From: Methylorubrum suomiense | Lineage (GTDB): Bacteria > Pseudomonadota > Alphaproteobacteria > Rhizobiales > Beijerinckiaceae | Reading direction: 5' to 3' | DNA: 64,000 nucleotides | Assembly: GCF_022179765.1 (NCBI RefSeq) | Contig: NZ_BPRE01000010.1 | Location: 62,001-126,000, forward strand | In this document: in pieces, positions 36,197 to 45,654 of the stretch | Layout: every line of letters starts with the position of its first letter | Position numbering within the stretch: the stretch's first letter is position 1 | Made by a program: the position numbers and the translations under genes | Notes under the pieces: generated by a model | What the model saw: only the letters and a program-made list of their open reading frames with translations | Databases searched by the model: none | What the model was told of the DNA's origin: nothing

Positions 36197-39193
36197 GTGA
36201 TCAGACTGCCGAGGATACTTCGGCGCAATCGCCGCGATGCCGATGCGGTGCGATCCTTCTTCGATCCTCAGTTCTATCGAGCGGAATATCCCGACGTCGC
36301 CGCCGGCGGGATGGACCTGCTGCTGCATTACCTCGACCATGGCTGGCGCGAGGGCCGCAATCCGTCGGCGGTATTCTCGACGCTTTACTACGCCGACCGC
36401 TACCTGTCCGAGGGTGCACCCCAGAACCCGCTGCTGCATTACGCGCGGCTGTCGCCCGCCGAACGGCTGCGCAGGCCGACGCATCCGGGCGCTGATTTCC
36501 CTGCATTGCAGGCGGAGGTCGTCGCACCGTATTTCGACGCCCGCCACTATGCGGGAGCGGCCGGCCTGGAGGCGGGCGGGGAGGATCCCCTCCTCCACTA
36601 CCTTACGACGGGCTGGCGGCGCGGGCTTGCACCCAACGACAGCTTCGACGGCGCGGGCTATCTGTTGCGCCACGCCCATGTCCGCCGCCTCGACGTCAGC
36701 CCGTTCTACCACTTCGTCTCCACCCAACGCCTGACCGCTTCGGACGGCCAGCCGCTGCGGCCGGCGGCAGAACGGGCGACCCGGCTCCCGTCCGACCCGT
36801 CACAGGCGACTGATCGACAGATTTACGATGCGGTCGCCGCCGCGTTCGACCAAGCGTATTACCTCGATCGCAACGCCGATATCCGGGATTCCGGCATCGA
36901 TCCGATCCGGCATTTCCTCGACCACGGCGCGCGTGAAAATCGCGATCCGAACCCGCATTTCTCGATGCGCTTCTATCGCGCGCATTACCGTAGCGAGATC
37001 GCCCCCGGGCTGAACCCGTTCTTCCATTACCTTACTATCGGTCGAGAGCGAGGCTTCAAGCCCGACCCCTACGGACGCGGACAATGGCCCCCACAAGTCG
37101 CGCCGCGGCCCGACGAGTGGGATCAGGCGCGCCCCGCCGCCGATCTCGAATTCGCCAGCGTGGTCCTGATCATGCCGGTCTACAAGGGCATCGACGACAC
37201 GCTGCGGGCGATCCACTCGGTTCTGACGACGCGTCAGCTCACGCCCTTCGCCCTGTTGGTCCTCGACGATTGTAGCCCCGAGCCAGCCCTCTCCGCCGCG
37301 CTGGCGGAGCTCGCTGGCCGCGGCCTCTTCAGGCTGGAGCGCAACGCCGAGAATCTCGGCTTCGTCCGGACTTGCAATCGCGGCCTCGATCTCGCGGCGG
37401 GCCGGGATGTCGTGCTGCTGAACGCCGACATCGTCGTTTTCGGGGATTGGCTCGACCGGCTGCTCTGGCACGCTGCCGACGACCCGAAGGTCGCGACGGT
37501 CACCCCGTTCTCCAACAATGCCACGATCTGTAGCTACCCGGTCTTCTGCGTCGACAACCAGGCTCAGCTGGAAGTCGGCCCGGCCGAGATCGATGCCTTT
37601 GCCAGCCGCTGCAACAGCCGGACCAGTTCACCGGTGCCGACGGGGGTCGGGTTCTGCCTCTACATGCGCCGGGACGTCATCGACTCGGTCGGCCCCCTCG
37701 ATGCCGAGACTTTCGGGCGCGGCTACGGGGAAGAGAACGATTTCTGCCTACGCGCACTCAAGGCAGGATACGCCAACATCCTCGCCCATGACGTGTTCGT
37801 CTTCCATTCGGGCAGCGTCTCCTTCGGGGCGCTGTTGGCCACCAAGGGGGCGGACATCTTTCGCACCGTGCTGACCAAGCACCCCGACTATCAGCGCCGG
37901 GTCGAGACCCACATCCAGGTCGATCCCGCCCGCTCGGCCCGACAGCGCCTCGATTATTATCGCTTCGCTCAGCGGGCAACGGCCAAGCCGGAGCGCCGCA
38001 CCGCCCTCATCGTCACCCACGATCTGGGTGGCGGCATCGAAACCCATATCGAGGGGCTGAGCGCACGCTTGGCCCCAGTCGGGCTCGATGTCGTCTATCT
38101 GCGCACCGACGCGCTGTCCCAGATCCGTGTCGATTTGCCGGAAACGAGCGCCATCGATTTTCCGGCCCTGGTGCTCTCCCCGATCGCGCTGGCACACGAG
38201 GTCGACTTCGTGGCCGAGTTGATCTCGTGGCTGGATCCGGCCCTCGTCCATGTCCACTCGCTGGCCGGCCTCGACGAGCGCTCGACGCGCGCCCTGATGG
38301 ATCTGATCGCCGGCCTGCCCACCGGCTACGACGTGACGTTGCACGACTATTCCGCCGTCTGCCACCGCAACAACCTCGTGCGACCCGAGGGTTTCTATTG
38401 CGGTCTGCCCGAGCCGTCGGCCTGCCACACGTGCATCCGCCTCGACCGCGACAAGGAGAGTTCACCGCCGGATCCGGCGGAGCGGCGCCGTGCCTGGGCC
38501 GGTTTCCTCTCCGGTGCCCGGCGGGTCTACGCGCCGTCGCGTGATCTCGCCGAGCGCATCGGTTCGGCACTCGGCCTCTCGGGACTGACGCTCCGCCCGC
38601 ATGAGGAAGTCGTGCCTAAGGTTCCGCCGCGACCGGCCCAGCGTCGGGACGGGCCGATGCGCGTGGCGCTGATCGGTTCGATCGGAATCCATAAGGGCTT
38701 CGACGTCGTCCACGATTTGGCCTTGGACGCACAGCTGCGCGATCTGCCGATCAGCTACACCATCATCGGGCATAGCTACGCCACCAAAACCCTGGAGGCC
38801 GTGGGCGTACGCGAGAGCGGCCCCTATGCCAGCGATGCGGCGGCGCTCGCCGAGTTGGCGCGGCTCGATCCCGATGTCGTCCTACTGCCCTCGCTGTGGC
38901 CGGAAACCTATTGCTACACCCTCTCCCTGGCGCTCGCCGCAGGCGTGCCGCCGGTCGTGTTCGATCTCGGGGCGCAGGCCGAGCGGCTGGCAGAGATTGG
39001 GTGCGGCTACCGCCTCGACCCGACGTTGGCCCGCGATCCGCAGCGGCTCAACGCGGCGTTGCTGGCGCTGCCTCTGGACGCGCTCAGAGCCGAGCTGCCC
39101 GCCTTCCGGCCCGCTGTCTACCCGCGCATCCTCGAAGATTACTACGAGCTTCCGGCCGCCAGTCGCGGGCGGGCGGACCGGGTTCCGGCTTGA
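36197..39193 (+). CDS. Multidomain glycosyltransferase: N-terminal repeats, GT2, GT4
   Basis: A 998-residue cytoplasmic protein. Residues 20-291 hold three pairs of about 40-residue repeats with an FDxxYY...P..HYL..GW.EGR.P pattern (starts near 21, 60, 112, 150, 217, 254). A GT2 domain (about 320-545) has LIMPVYKG, LLVLDDCSPEP, NLGFVRTCN and a variant metal motif NADIVV (409-414). The C-terminal GT-B/GT4-like half (about 605-985) has the donor-site motif PSLWPETYCYTLSLALA. It probably builds a surface polysaccharide or glycan with two different linkages. It starts with a potential GTG or ATG near 36197 and lies alone in its direction. Confidence 0.88.
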   Translation: MIRLPRILRRNRRDADAVRSFFDPQFYRAEYPDVAAGGMDLLLHYLDHGWREGRNPSAVFSTLYYADRYLSEGAPQNPLLHYARLSPAERLRRPTHPGADFPALQAEVVAPYFDARHYAGAAGLEAGGEDPLLHYLTTGWRRGLAPNDSFDGAGYLLRHAHVRRLDVSPFYHFVSTQRLTASDGQPLRPAAERATRLPSDPSQATDRQIYDAVAAAFDQAYYLDRNADIRDSGIDPIRHFLDHGARENRDPNPHFSMRFYRAHYRSEIAPGLNPFFHYLTIGRERGFKPDPYGRGQWPPQVAPRPDEWDQARPAADLEFASVVLIMPVYKGIDDTLRAIHSVLTTRQLTPFALLVLDDCSPEPALSAALAELAGRGLFRLERNAENLGFVRTCNRGLDLAAGRDVVLLNADIVVFGDWLDRLLWHAADDPKVATVTPFSNNATICSYPVFCVDNQAQLEVGPAEIDAFASRCNSRTSSPVPTGVGFCLYMRRDVIDSVGPLDAETFGRGYGEENDFCLRALKAGYANILAHDVFVFHSGSVSFGALLATKGADIFRTVLTKHPDYQRRVETHIQVDPARSARQRLDYYRFAQRATAKPERRTALIVTHDLGGGIETHIEGLSARLAPVGLDVVYLRTDALSQIRVDLPETSAIDFPALVLSPIALAHEVDFVAELISWLDPALVHVHSLAGLDERSTRALMDLIAGLPTGYDVTLHDYSAVCHRNNLVRPEGFYCGLPEPSACHTCIRLDRDKESSPPDPAERRRAWAGFLSGARRVYAPSRDLAERIGSALGLSGLTLRPHEEVVPKVPPRPAQRRDGPMRVALIGSIGIHKGFDVVHDLALDAQLRDLPISYTIIGHSYATKTLEAVGVRESGPYASDAAALAELARLDPDVVLLPSLWPETYCYTLSLALAAGVPPVVFDLGAQAERLAEIGCGYRLDPTLARDPQRLNAALLALPLDALRAELPAFRPAVYPRILEDYYELPAASRGRADRVPA

Positions 39194-39316
39194 TCGGGAT
39201 CGGCAACCTTAACATCCGTTCATGGACGGACCTCGTATCCCGGGGTTACAACGGTCAAGCTTGGCGAGTCGCGCGCGGCCTCGCCCAGCCGTTCGTTGCA
39301 AGCCAAGGGGACTCCC

Positions 39317-39544
39317 ATGACGACGCAGAACATCACCGTGACCGCTCGCGAGCGTGACACGCTCCTGGCGGCGTTGCGCTATTACCAGTTCTACCGAATG
39401 CAGGGTCACCCGTTCGACCCTCGGAAGGACGACCTGATCGACACCATCGCGGCGACGAGCGGCGATGCCCTCGATCAGGCGGAGGTCGACGACCTCTGTG
39501 CCGGCTTGCGCGGCAACATGCATGCACTCGCCGCGACGGGATGA
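39317..39544 (+). CDS. Hypothetical small protein
   Basis: A 75-residue acidic helical protein: a conserved-looking start MTTQNITVTARERDTLLAALRYYQFY, then a DDLIDTIAA segment and C-terminal helix. AAGGGG lies 6 bases before the ATG; an in-frame ATG at 39296 is less well placed. Such short proteins occur in Methylobacterium genomes without known role. It follows the glycosyltransferase by 123 bases, possibly on the same transcript. Confidence 0.7.
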   Translation: MTTQNITVTARERDTLLAALRYYQFYRMQGHPFDPRKDDLIDTIAATSGDALDQAEVDDLCAGLRGNMHALAATG

Positions 39545-39607
39545 GGGACGCGAGGCTCGCCCGCTAGAGCCGGGGCCCGTCAGCTCTTCCGACGCCTGAA
39601 GGAAGGG

Positions 39608-39694
39608 TCAGGCGAACAGGGCGTTCACGATCACGGCCGCACCGAGGCCTGCAAGAAACACCGCGGCGAGAAGGGGCGCGTCCGCGGTGGTCAA
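39608..39694 (-). CDS. Tiny membrane protein coupled by TTGA overlap
   Basis: A 28-residue frame with one hydrophobic helix (LLAAVFLAGLGAAVIVNALF). Its putative TTG start (39692-39694) overlaps the TGA of the preceding secreted-protein gene as TTGA, with GGAG 8 bases upstream. The coupling and the clean membrane helix suggest it is real, but the size leaves doubt. Confidence 0.42.
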   Translation of the reverse strand: MTTADAPLLAAVFLAGLGAAVIVNALFA

Positions 39695-39936
39695 CGGGAG
39701 GCTCCGCCCGCCGAGAAGCCGACGAGGATCGGCCGGCGGGCGTCGAACAGGCGATCGCCCGCATCCGCCGTCTCGATCCGGACGCTGACCGGGGTCGCGC
39801 CGCCGGCCTGGGGCAGACGATGGGTGAAGGTCTTGGCCTCGCCCTGGGCGGGCGCCGCCTCGATCATCGAGGGCACCAGGGCCGCGTAGGCGCTCAGCAC
39901 CGCTCCGGCTGCCGCGATCTTGAACAGGTCCCGCAT
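39691..39936 (-). CDS. Putative secreted protein
   Basis: An 81-residue protein with an N-terminal signal-like helix (MRDLFKIAAAGAVLSAYAALVPSM, possible cleavage at AAPA) and a small beta-rich mature part (THRLPQAGG, SVRIETADAGDRLF, PILVGFSAGG). GAGGGG lies about 8 bases before the ATG at 39936; an upstream GTG (39945) is possible. Unknown function. Confidence 0.65.
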   Translation of the reverse strand: MRDLFKIAAAGAVLSAYAALVPSMIEAAPAQGEAKTFTHRLPQAGGATPVSVRIETADAGDRLFDARRPILVGFSAGGASR

Positions 39937-40177
39937 GATGTCCACCCCTCGCTTCGGAGCCTTGTCGGCCCTCGTGTGCGTTCGGGTTTAGACCGCTCAG
40001 GTTGCCGGTGCATTGCGCGAGCGCACATGGCGACGGTGCGGAGCGGCTGCCACGCAACATTCAAGAAACAGGTTGAATGAAACCTTGCTCCGGGCATGTC
40101 GGGCCCGACCGTCGGGATGATGCGGAACGGTCGGAGGTCCCTATCCCGGTCGAGCAAGTTCCGATTTTCGAAGCCCC

Positions 40178-40280
40178 TAGAGCACGATGCGGAAAAGTGG
40201 AATCCGGTTTTCCGGAATCATCGTGCGACCACAAAGAGATAGAGCGTGCCGCTGTTTCCGTAGAAATGCAGCACGCTCTA
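40178..40280. repeat. Palindromic intergenic repeat (two hairpins)
   Basis: The first inverted repeat is GCACGATG (40182-40189) with CATCGTGC (40219-40226), enclosing a nested CCGGTTTTCCGG-type core. The second is TAGAGCGTGC (40240-40249) with GCACGCTCTA (40271-40280). The sequence strongly resembles the short interspersed palindromic elements of Rhizobiales, which share the AGAGCA-GATGCGGAAAAGTGG start. It lies in the gap upstream of the AlgX-like gene and could fold in RNA from either strand. Confidence 0.75.
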
Positions 40281-40345
40281 GGCTGCATCGGTTCATTCCG
40301 GAAGCTGGCATCCACCTCCCGTGCCGATACTCTCCTCCTGGACGA

Positions 40346-41323
40346 TCAGGCGTCCGAAGCCACTCCGACTGTCTGATCCGATTCCGGGCCGGCCTGCGCC
40401 AGCTCAGCGCCGAAGCGTTCGGCGGCGTATGCGTCCAAGTCGAAGCGATCGTCGGGCAGCTGGAACATGAAGCGCTCGGCCACCTGCCCGATCACGAGGT
40501 CCGGCCGCACGCGCGTCAGGTAGCCCCAATCGAGGGACGACGACCACACGAAGTGCACCTCGGCGAAGGTCTCGGCGATGAAGGCGGTCAGCATGATCGG
40601 CGCGAAATGCGCGTAGGAATCACCGAACAGGACCACCCGCCGCGGGTCGATCCCCGGCGCTTCGTTCCGGAAGACCACATGCGCGCCGACATGGAGCGTG
40701 TCGGCCCGGCCGGTCTGCTCCCGCAGGCGTACGATCGGACTCGCATGGATCCGCTCCGCATGGTGTTGGATGCTGCGGATCGACCACAGCTCGGTTTGCG
40801 GCGGCGTCAGCTTGCTGCCGAGATCGCCCGACATCTCCCGCCGCTCCTGCGGCTCGCTCGATAGATCCCTCGGTTCCGCGCCGCAGGCCGCGCAGATCAG
40901 GCGGTAGGCGGCCGCACAGCCCTCGAACGACCAATGACTGTCGGTCCGGTAGTAGAGGTCGCGGGCATCCCGGAGCGAACGGAAGGTGCCGACGAGGTCG
41001 AGGCAGGCGCGGCGGGCGCGCCGATGCCAGAACAGGGAGCGGCGCAGGCGCCAAGCCGGCGAGAGGCGTACCTTCACGGCGAGCCCCTCGGAGAGCTTAT
41101 GATCGTAGACCGTCAGCTTTTCCGGCACGATCACGTGGAGGTATTGCGCGCCGAGGGCGTCGCAGCCGCGCAGGCGGGACAGCAACAGACGCTTCCACCC
41201 CCGCACGCGCCGCGCCATCAGCCGCGAGCGGCTGAACTGCCCGACGACGTTGTTGCTGCCCGCCGTCAGGAACAGCCAGCCGTCTCGGCCGACATGGACG
41301 TGCTCCGTCCCGAGGCTTTCCAT
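40346..41323 (-). CDS. AlgX/AlgJ-like SGNH hydrolase-related protein
   Basis: A 325-residue protein. It has the AlgX/AlgJ pattern: HVGRDGWLFL at the start, LVPEKLTVY-like strand (HVIVPEKLTVYDHKL), YYRTDSHWSFEGCAAAY with a D-x-H motif, and a GDSYAHFAP block with the nucleophile serine. Alginate AlgX/AlgJ acetylate extracellular polysaccharide. No signal peptide is obvious, and there is no linked polysaccharide cluster; degP follows 10 bases later, suggesting envelope function. It could acetylate another glycan. Confidence 0.78.
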   Translation of the reverse strand: MESLGTEHVHVGRDGWLFLTAGSNNVVGQFSRSRLMARRVRGWKRLLLSRLRGCDALGAQYLHVIVPEKLTVYDHKLSEGLAVKVRLSPAWRLRRSLFWHRRARRACLDLVGTFRSLRDARDLYYRTDSHWSFEGCAAAYRLICAACGAEPRDLSSEPQERREMSGDLGSKLTPPQTELWSIRSIQHHAERIHASPIVRLREQTGRADTLHVGAHVVFRNEAPGIDPRRVVLFGDSYAHFAPIMLTAFIAETFAEVHFVWSSSLDWGYLTRVRPDLVIGQVAERFMFQLPDDRFDLDAYAAERFGAELAQAGPESDQTVGVASDA

Positions 41324-41333
41324 GCGAGCGGGC

Positions 41334-42779
41334 TCAGCCCCCGAACACGGAGGTGAGCACCTCGCCGCCGCGATTGATCGAGACTTCCCACAGGCCGAAG
41401 CTGCGCTGGGTCAGGCGATCGAGATCCTTGGTCGAAGCCACCGGGATGCCGTTGATCGCCACGATCACGTCGCCCTTCTTGAAGCCGGCGCGGTTGGCGA
41501 GCGAGCCGTCCTCGACCGCGCTCACCGCCACGCCTTCCTCCGGCAGATCCGCCTGCAACTCCTCGCCGACCGCGGGCGAGGTGTTGACCAGGGTCGCCCC
41601 CGCGAAGGGCGTGCGGGCCCGGACCTTGAGGGCGTCGCGCGGACGCGTCTCGGGCGCCGGGCTGAGCTTGACGGCGAGGGTCTGCCGCCGCGTGCCGCGC
41701 AGAATGCCGAATTGCGTGGTGCCGGAGATGCCCTTGAGGGCGAAGCGGTACCCGAAAGCCTCCGGATCATCGACCGATTGCCCGTCGATCGACAGGACCA
41801 CGTCGCCACGCTTGAGGCCGGCCTCTTCCGCCGGACTCTTGGCCTGCATGCTGGCCACCAGCACGCCGGTCGGCCGATCGAGCCCGACGCTCTCGGCGAT
41901 ATCCGGCGTCACGCTCTGCACCCGTGCCCCGAGCCAGGGCCGCCGCACGAGGCTGCCGCCGGTCTTGGCGGCCTCGACCACAGCACGGATCATGCTGGCC
42001 GGAATGGCGAAGCCGATGCCGTGGCTGCCGCCGGATTGCGAGTAGATCGCGGTGTTGACGCCGACGAGCCGGCCCTGGAGATCGACTAGGGCACCGCCGG
42101 AATTGCCTGGATTGATCGCCGCATCGGTCTGGATGAAGAACTGGTAGTCCGACGAGCCGACCTGCGTGCGGGCAAGAGCCGAGACGATGCCCTGCGTCAC
42201 CGTCTGGCCGACGCCGAAGGGGTTGCCGATCGCCAGCACCACGTCACCGACCTCGAGATGGTCGGAATCGCCGATCGGCATCGGTGCGATGTCGGCAGGC
42301 GTCTTGATCTTGAGGACGGCCAAGTCCGTGCGGGGGTCGCGCAGCACGATCTGCGCCTCGAACTCGCGCTTGTCGGCGAGCGAGACCTTCACCTCGTTCA
42401 TCTCGGCGATGACGTGGTTGTTGGTGATGACGAGCCCGGATCCGTCGACGATCACCCCCGAACCCAGCGAGCGCTGGGCCCGCTCGCCCGGCATGCCGCC
42501 GGGGCTGCGCCCGCCGCCGGGGCGGTCCTCGCCGAAGAAGCGGCGCATGAACTCGTCCATGGCGCTCGAGCGGGCGGTGCGCTTCTCGACATGGGTCGCA
42601 TAGACGTTGACCACCGAGGGCGCCGCCCGTTTCACCACGGGGGCGAAGGAGAGTTGAATCTCGCCCTTGGAGAGCGGCACCGTCTTCTCGGGTGTCTGCG
42701 CCATCTGTGCCGCGACCGGCGTCGCGGCGAGCAACAGCACGGACAGAAGGCCGGCCGGCCGAAGCGGCGAGAAGGGCAT
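41334..42779 (-). CDS. degP: Do-family periplasmic serine protease
   Basis: A 481-residue DegP/HtrA-type protease-chaperone. The signal peptide is at 1-25 (cleavage after AQ/AAA region). The trypsin-like domain has H122 (ITNNHVIAE), D152 (RTDLAVLK) and S227 (GNSGGAL). Two PDZ domains (about 280-370 and 390-475) follow. It degrades misfolded envelope proteins. The gene is downstream of the AlgX-like gene in the same direction (10-base gap), and just upstream of it the two-component genes at 43036 run in the same direction. Confidence 0.95.
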   Translation of the reverse strand: MPFSPLRPAGLLSVLLLAATPVAAQMAQTPEKTVPLSKGEIQLSFAPVVKRAAPSVVNVYATHVEKRTARSSAMDEFMRRFFGEDRPGGGRSPGGMPGERAQRSLGSGVIVDGSGLVITNNHVIAEMNEVKVSLADKREFEAQIVLRDPRTDLAVLKIKTPADIAPMPIGDSDHLEVGDVVLAIGNPFGVGQTVTQGIVSALARTQVGSSDYQFFIQTDAAINPGNSGGALVDLQGRLVGVNTAIYSQSGGSHGIGFAIPASMIRAVVEAAKTGGSLVRRPWLGARVQSVTPDIAESVGLDRPTGVLVASMQAKSPAEEAGLKRGDVVLSIDGQSVDDPEAFGYRFALKGISGTTQFGILRGTRRQTLAVKLSPAPETRPRDALKVRARTPFAGATLVNTSPAVGEELQADLPEEGVAVSAVEDGSLANRAGFKKGDVIVAINGIPVASTKDLDRLTQRSFGLWEVSINRGGEVLTSVFGG

Positions 42780-43035
42780 GGTTGAGTCTCCCGGAGAAGG
42801 CTGAAGTCCGGGCTATGTAGCCCCGGCGGCCGCCGCGGGCGAGGGGCCGGCGATCCGAGTGGGACGGTGTTCCGCGCTGGGCGGTGACGGGACGGAACGC
42901 CATGACGACGACCCGAACGCGTCAATTCGACGTCGCCGAGCGGAACCGCGAACCCGTTTTCAGAGCCAAGCGATGCGGCGGTTGTTCGCTGCCCGCTTCG
43001 ATGTCAGCCCCGGGCTGATGGACGCGAAGCGAGAC

Positions 43036-43743
43036 TCAGTGCCGGAAATCCTGGCCCCTCAGATCGAGCATGAACCCCTTGCCGCGCACCGTGGTGATGA
43101 TGGGGCCGCCCAACCGCACGAAATCCGACAGCTTCGAGCGCAGATAGCCGACATAGACATCGACGACGTTGAGCGAGAGGCCCCCCTGACTCGCCCAGAG
43201 GCGGTCGAAGATCTCGCCGCGCGAGACCGGACGGTTCACCTCCTGCATCAGCAGGGCGAGGAGCTCGGCCTCGCGCGGGGTCAGCCGGGCCGAGGCCTCG
43301 CCGAAGCTCACCTGGCGGATGTTCACGTCGAGGGTCAGACGGCCCGCCGTGAAGACCGTGCGCGGCGTGTCGGCCTCCCGGCGGCGCAGCAGGTGGACCT
43401 GCAACCGGGCCAGCAGCTCATCGAACACGAACGGCTTGACGATGTAATCGTCGGCGCCGAGCGCGAGGCCCTCGGCCCGGTCACGCACCTCGTCGCGGGC
43501 GCTCAGAAACAGGATCGCCCCGGGATAACCCCCTTCGCGCAGCGAGCGGCAGACGTCGTGGCCCGAACCGTCGGGGAGGGTGATGTCCAGCACCACCGCT
43601 TCCGGCGCCGCCTCGCGGGCGGCGCTCAGGGCATCCTCGACGCGGCCGGCGACGCCCACGTCGAACCCCTCGGCTTCCAGACCGCGGGCCAGCATGCCGC
43701 GGATGTCGATGTCGTCCTCGACGATCAGAACGCGCGTCGTCAT
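43036..43743 (-). CDS. Response regulator, OmpR family
   Basis: A 235-residue regulator. The receiver domain has acidic D10/D11, phosphoacceptor D53 (VVLDITLP), and the FLSARD and YIVKPF switch motifs. The C-terminal winged helix has LTPREAELLALL and VRGKGFML. Its start overlaps the stop of the upstream kinase (ATGA at 43740-43743), so the two are translationally coupled and form a standard two-component pair. Confidence 0.95.
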   Translation of the reverse strand: MTTRVLIVEDDIDIRGMLARGLEAEGFDVGVAGRVEDALSAAREAAPEAVVLDITLPDGSGHDVCRSLREGGYPGAILFLSARDEVRDRAEGLALGADDYIVKPFVFDELLARLQVHLLRRREADTPRTVFTAGRLTLDVNIRQVSFGEASARLTPREAELLALLMQEVNRPVSRGEIFDRLWASQGGLSLNVVDVYVGYLRSKLSDFVRLGGPIITTVRGKGFMLDLRGQDFRH

Positions 43744-45377
43744 ACGGCGTCGATCCTCTCCCGTGCCGCCCCGTGTCTCTCCGGCCCGGCCGCCAGATCG
43801 AACGCGGGCAGGTCTAAGACCACCCGCGCGCCCGCGCCGTGCCCGGCTTTGCCGAGGCTGATCGTTCCATCATGACGCTCAACGACCCAGCGCGCCAGAG
43901 CCAAACCGATGCCGAAGCCGGGCTCCCCCGAATGATTGTCGCGGCGAAATCGTTCGAACAGCGCATCGGCGTTCTCGGGGAAGCCGGGCCCGTCATCCTC
44001 GACCAGGATGAGCGCCCGCTCGCCCTCGGCGGTGACGCGCTCGCCGACCGAGACGACGACGCGCGTCAGTCCGCTGGCGTGACGGAAAGCGTTGTCGATC
44101 AGGCTCTCGATGACTTGGCGCAGCCATTCGGGGTCGGCGGAGAGTTCGAGATCGCGATGCCCGGGCTCCAGCACCAGTTCGATCCGGCGGCGCGCCGCCT
44201 CGGAGGCGAGATCGTCCACGGCATCGCTCGCGATGGCGACCGCCGAAACCGGGCGCCGGTCCAGCTCGATCTGCCCGGATTCCGAGCGCGCGACCCGCAG
44301 CAGATCCTCCACCCGCCGCTTCAGGCGCTGCGCCCGCTTCCGGATGGTGCCGAAGACGGGGGTGAAATCGCTGGGGCGCGGCGTCCCTCGCTCGATCGAG
44401 CGTTGGGAGAGATCGCACTCGCCCAGGATGACGGTCAACGGCGTGCGCAGCTCGTGGCTCACATCGGCGAAGAAGCGGCGCCGCGAGCGATCGACCATCT
44501 CCAAGCGTTGATTGGCAGCGCGCAGATCGGCGGTACGGGCCTGGACCGTGTCCTCCAGGGCGGCGCGGTCGGCGGCGAGCCGGCCCTCGCGCCGCGACAG
44601 GCGGGCGACCATGCGGTTGAAGTTCGCCACCAGCACGCCGAGCTCGTCGCGGGTCTCGACCGAGAGGCGTGTGTCCAGCGCTCCGCTGCCGACGGCTCCC
44701 GCCGCGCGGCGGATCTCGGCAATCCGCGCCAGGGTCGGGCGGGTGACCGTCCGGTAGAGCAGGCCGACGAAGGCGAGCGCCAAGGCCATGGCGGCCAGCG
44801 ACGCGGCGGTGAGGCGGTGCGACAGGGTGCGAGCATCCTCCGAGCCCACCTGCATGCTGCGACGCTCGGCCTCGATCAGGAGCGAGAGGGGCGGACCGGT
44901 CATCGCGCCGAAGCCGTTGAGCGCACCCTGCATCGCCGTGCGGCGGCGCTCCGGCTCGTTCTCGCGCTGGGCGATCAGCACTTGGCGGTCGAGCATCGCG
45001 CGGGCGGCGCGCACGCTCGCGAGCGGCCGGGTCCGGGCGAGATACTGGATGCGGTCTTGGGGATCGCTGCTCGAACCGAGCCCCCGACCGAGGGCGTCGT
45101 CGACGGTCGTCAAAGCCTGATCGACCCGGTCACGGGTCACCGAAAGAGCCTCGGGCGGGGCTTCCGGATTGTTCACGCTCTCGATGGCTGCCAACCCGTA
45201 CTGCGCGAGCCGACCCGACAACTCGGCCATCAGCTCCAGCCGATGCTGGGCGGCCAGCGTCCGCTCGATCACGTGCTCGGACAAGCGCGTCGACCACAGC
45301 ACGCCGGCCGCGGCCATCAGCGCGATCAGCGCCGTTCCGCCGAGCAACAGGGCGAACCGAACCTTGAGCGAACGCAT
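43740..45377 (-). CDS. Sensor histidine kinase paired with OmpR-type regulator
   Basis: A 545-residue membrane kinase. Membrane helices lie at about 7-28 and 190-210, a helical periplasmic sensor between them, then HAMP (about 211-262) and a coiled coil. HisKA has H308 in FADVSHELRTPL, and the HATPase domain has the SLIDNAFRHAS, DDGPGFP and GFGIGLALARW boxes. The start at 45377 is chosen because residues before it in the longer frame are Arg/Pro-rich junk. The signal is unknown; its neighbours degP and algX-like hint at envelope stress, but this is inference. Confidence 0.93.
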   Translation of the reverse strand: MRSLKVRFALLLGGTALIALMAAAGVLWSTRLSEHVIERTLAAQHRLELMAELSGRLAQYGLAAIESVNNPEAPPEALSVTRDRVDQALTTVDDALGRGLGSSSDPQDRIQYLARTRPLASVRAARAMLDRQVLIAQRENEPERRRTAMQGALNGFGAMTGPPLSLLIEAERRSMQVGSEDARTLSHRLTAASLAAMALALAFVGLLYRTVTRPTLARIAEIRRAAGAVGSGALDTRLSVETRDELGVLVANFNRMVARLSRREGRLAADRAALEDTVQARTADLRAANQRLEMVDRSRRRFFADVSHELRTPLTVILGECDLSQRSIERGTPRPSDFTPVFGTIRKRAQRLKRRVEDLLRVARSESGQIELDRRPVSAVAIASDAVDDLASEAARRRIELVLEPGHRDLELSADPEWLRQVIESLIDNAFRHASGLTRVVVSVGERVTAEGERALILVEDDGPGFPENADALFERFRRDNHSGEPGFGIGLALARWVVERHDGTISLGKAGHGAGARVVLDLPAFDLAAGPERHGAARERIDAV

Positions 45378-45654
45378 GGACTTGCTTGTTCCCACCGCTT
45401 GAGGCGGCCGGTGGACCCTGCCACCGCGGAGCGGGGGGCTCAAGCGCGCGTAAGCCCACAAGTTCGGTTGTTCGCCCCATCCCCGCCTCACGCCGACGTC
45501 GCGAAGCGGAGCCGAAGTGATCCGAGGTGGGACCATTTCGGACAGAGCGAGACTACGCCGACGAGGGGGTTGCCCCGAAGAATGCTCTGGTCAGCGCAGA
45601 GCGCCGGATTGCATCAATCTCGCCTCGCAATGATGGGAAGGCGGCCGGACCGTC

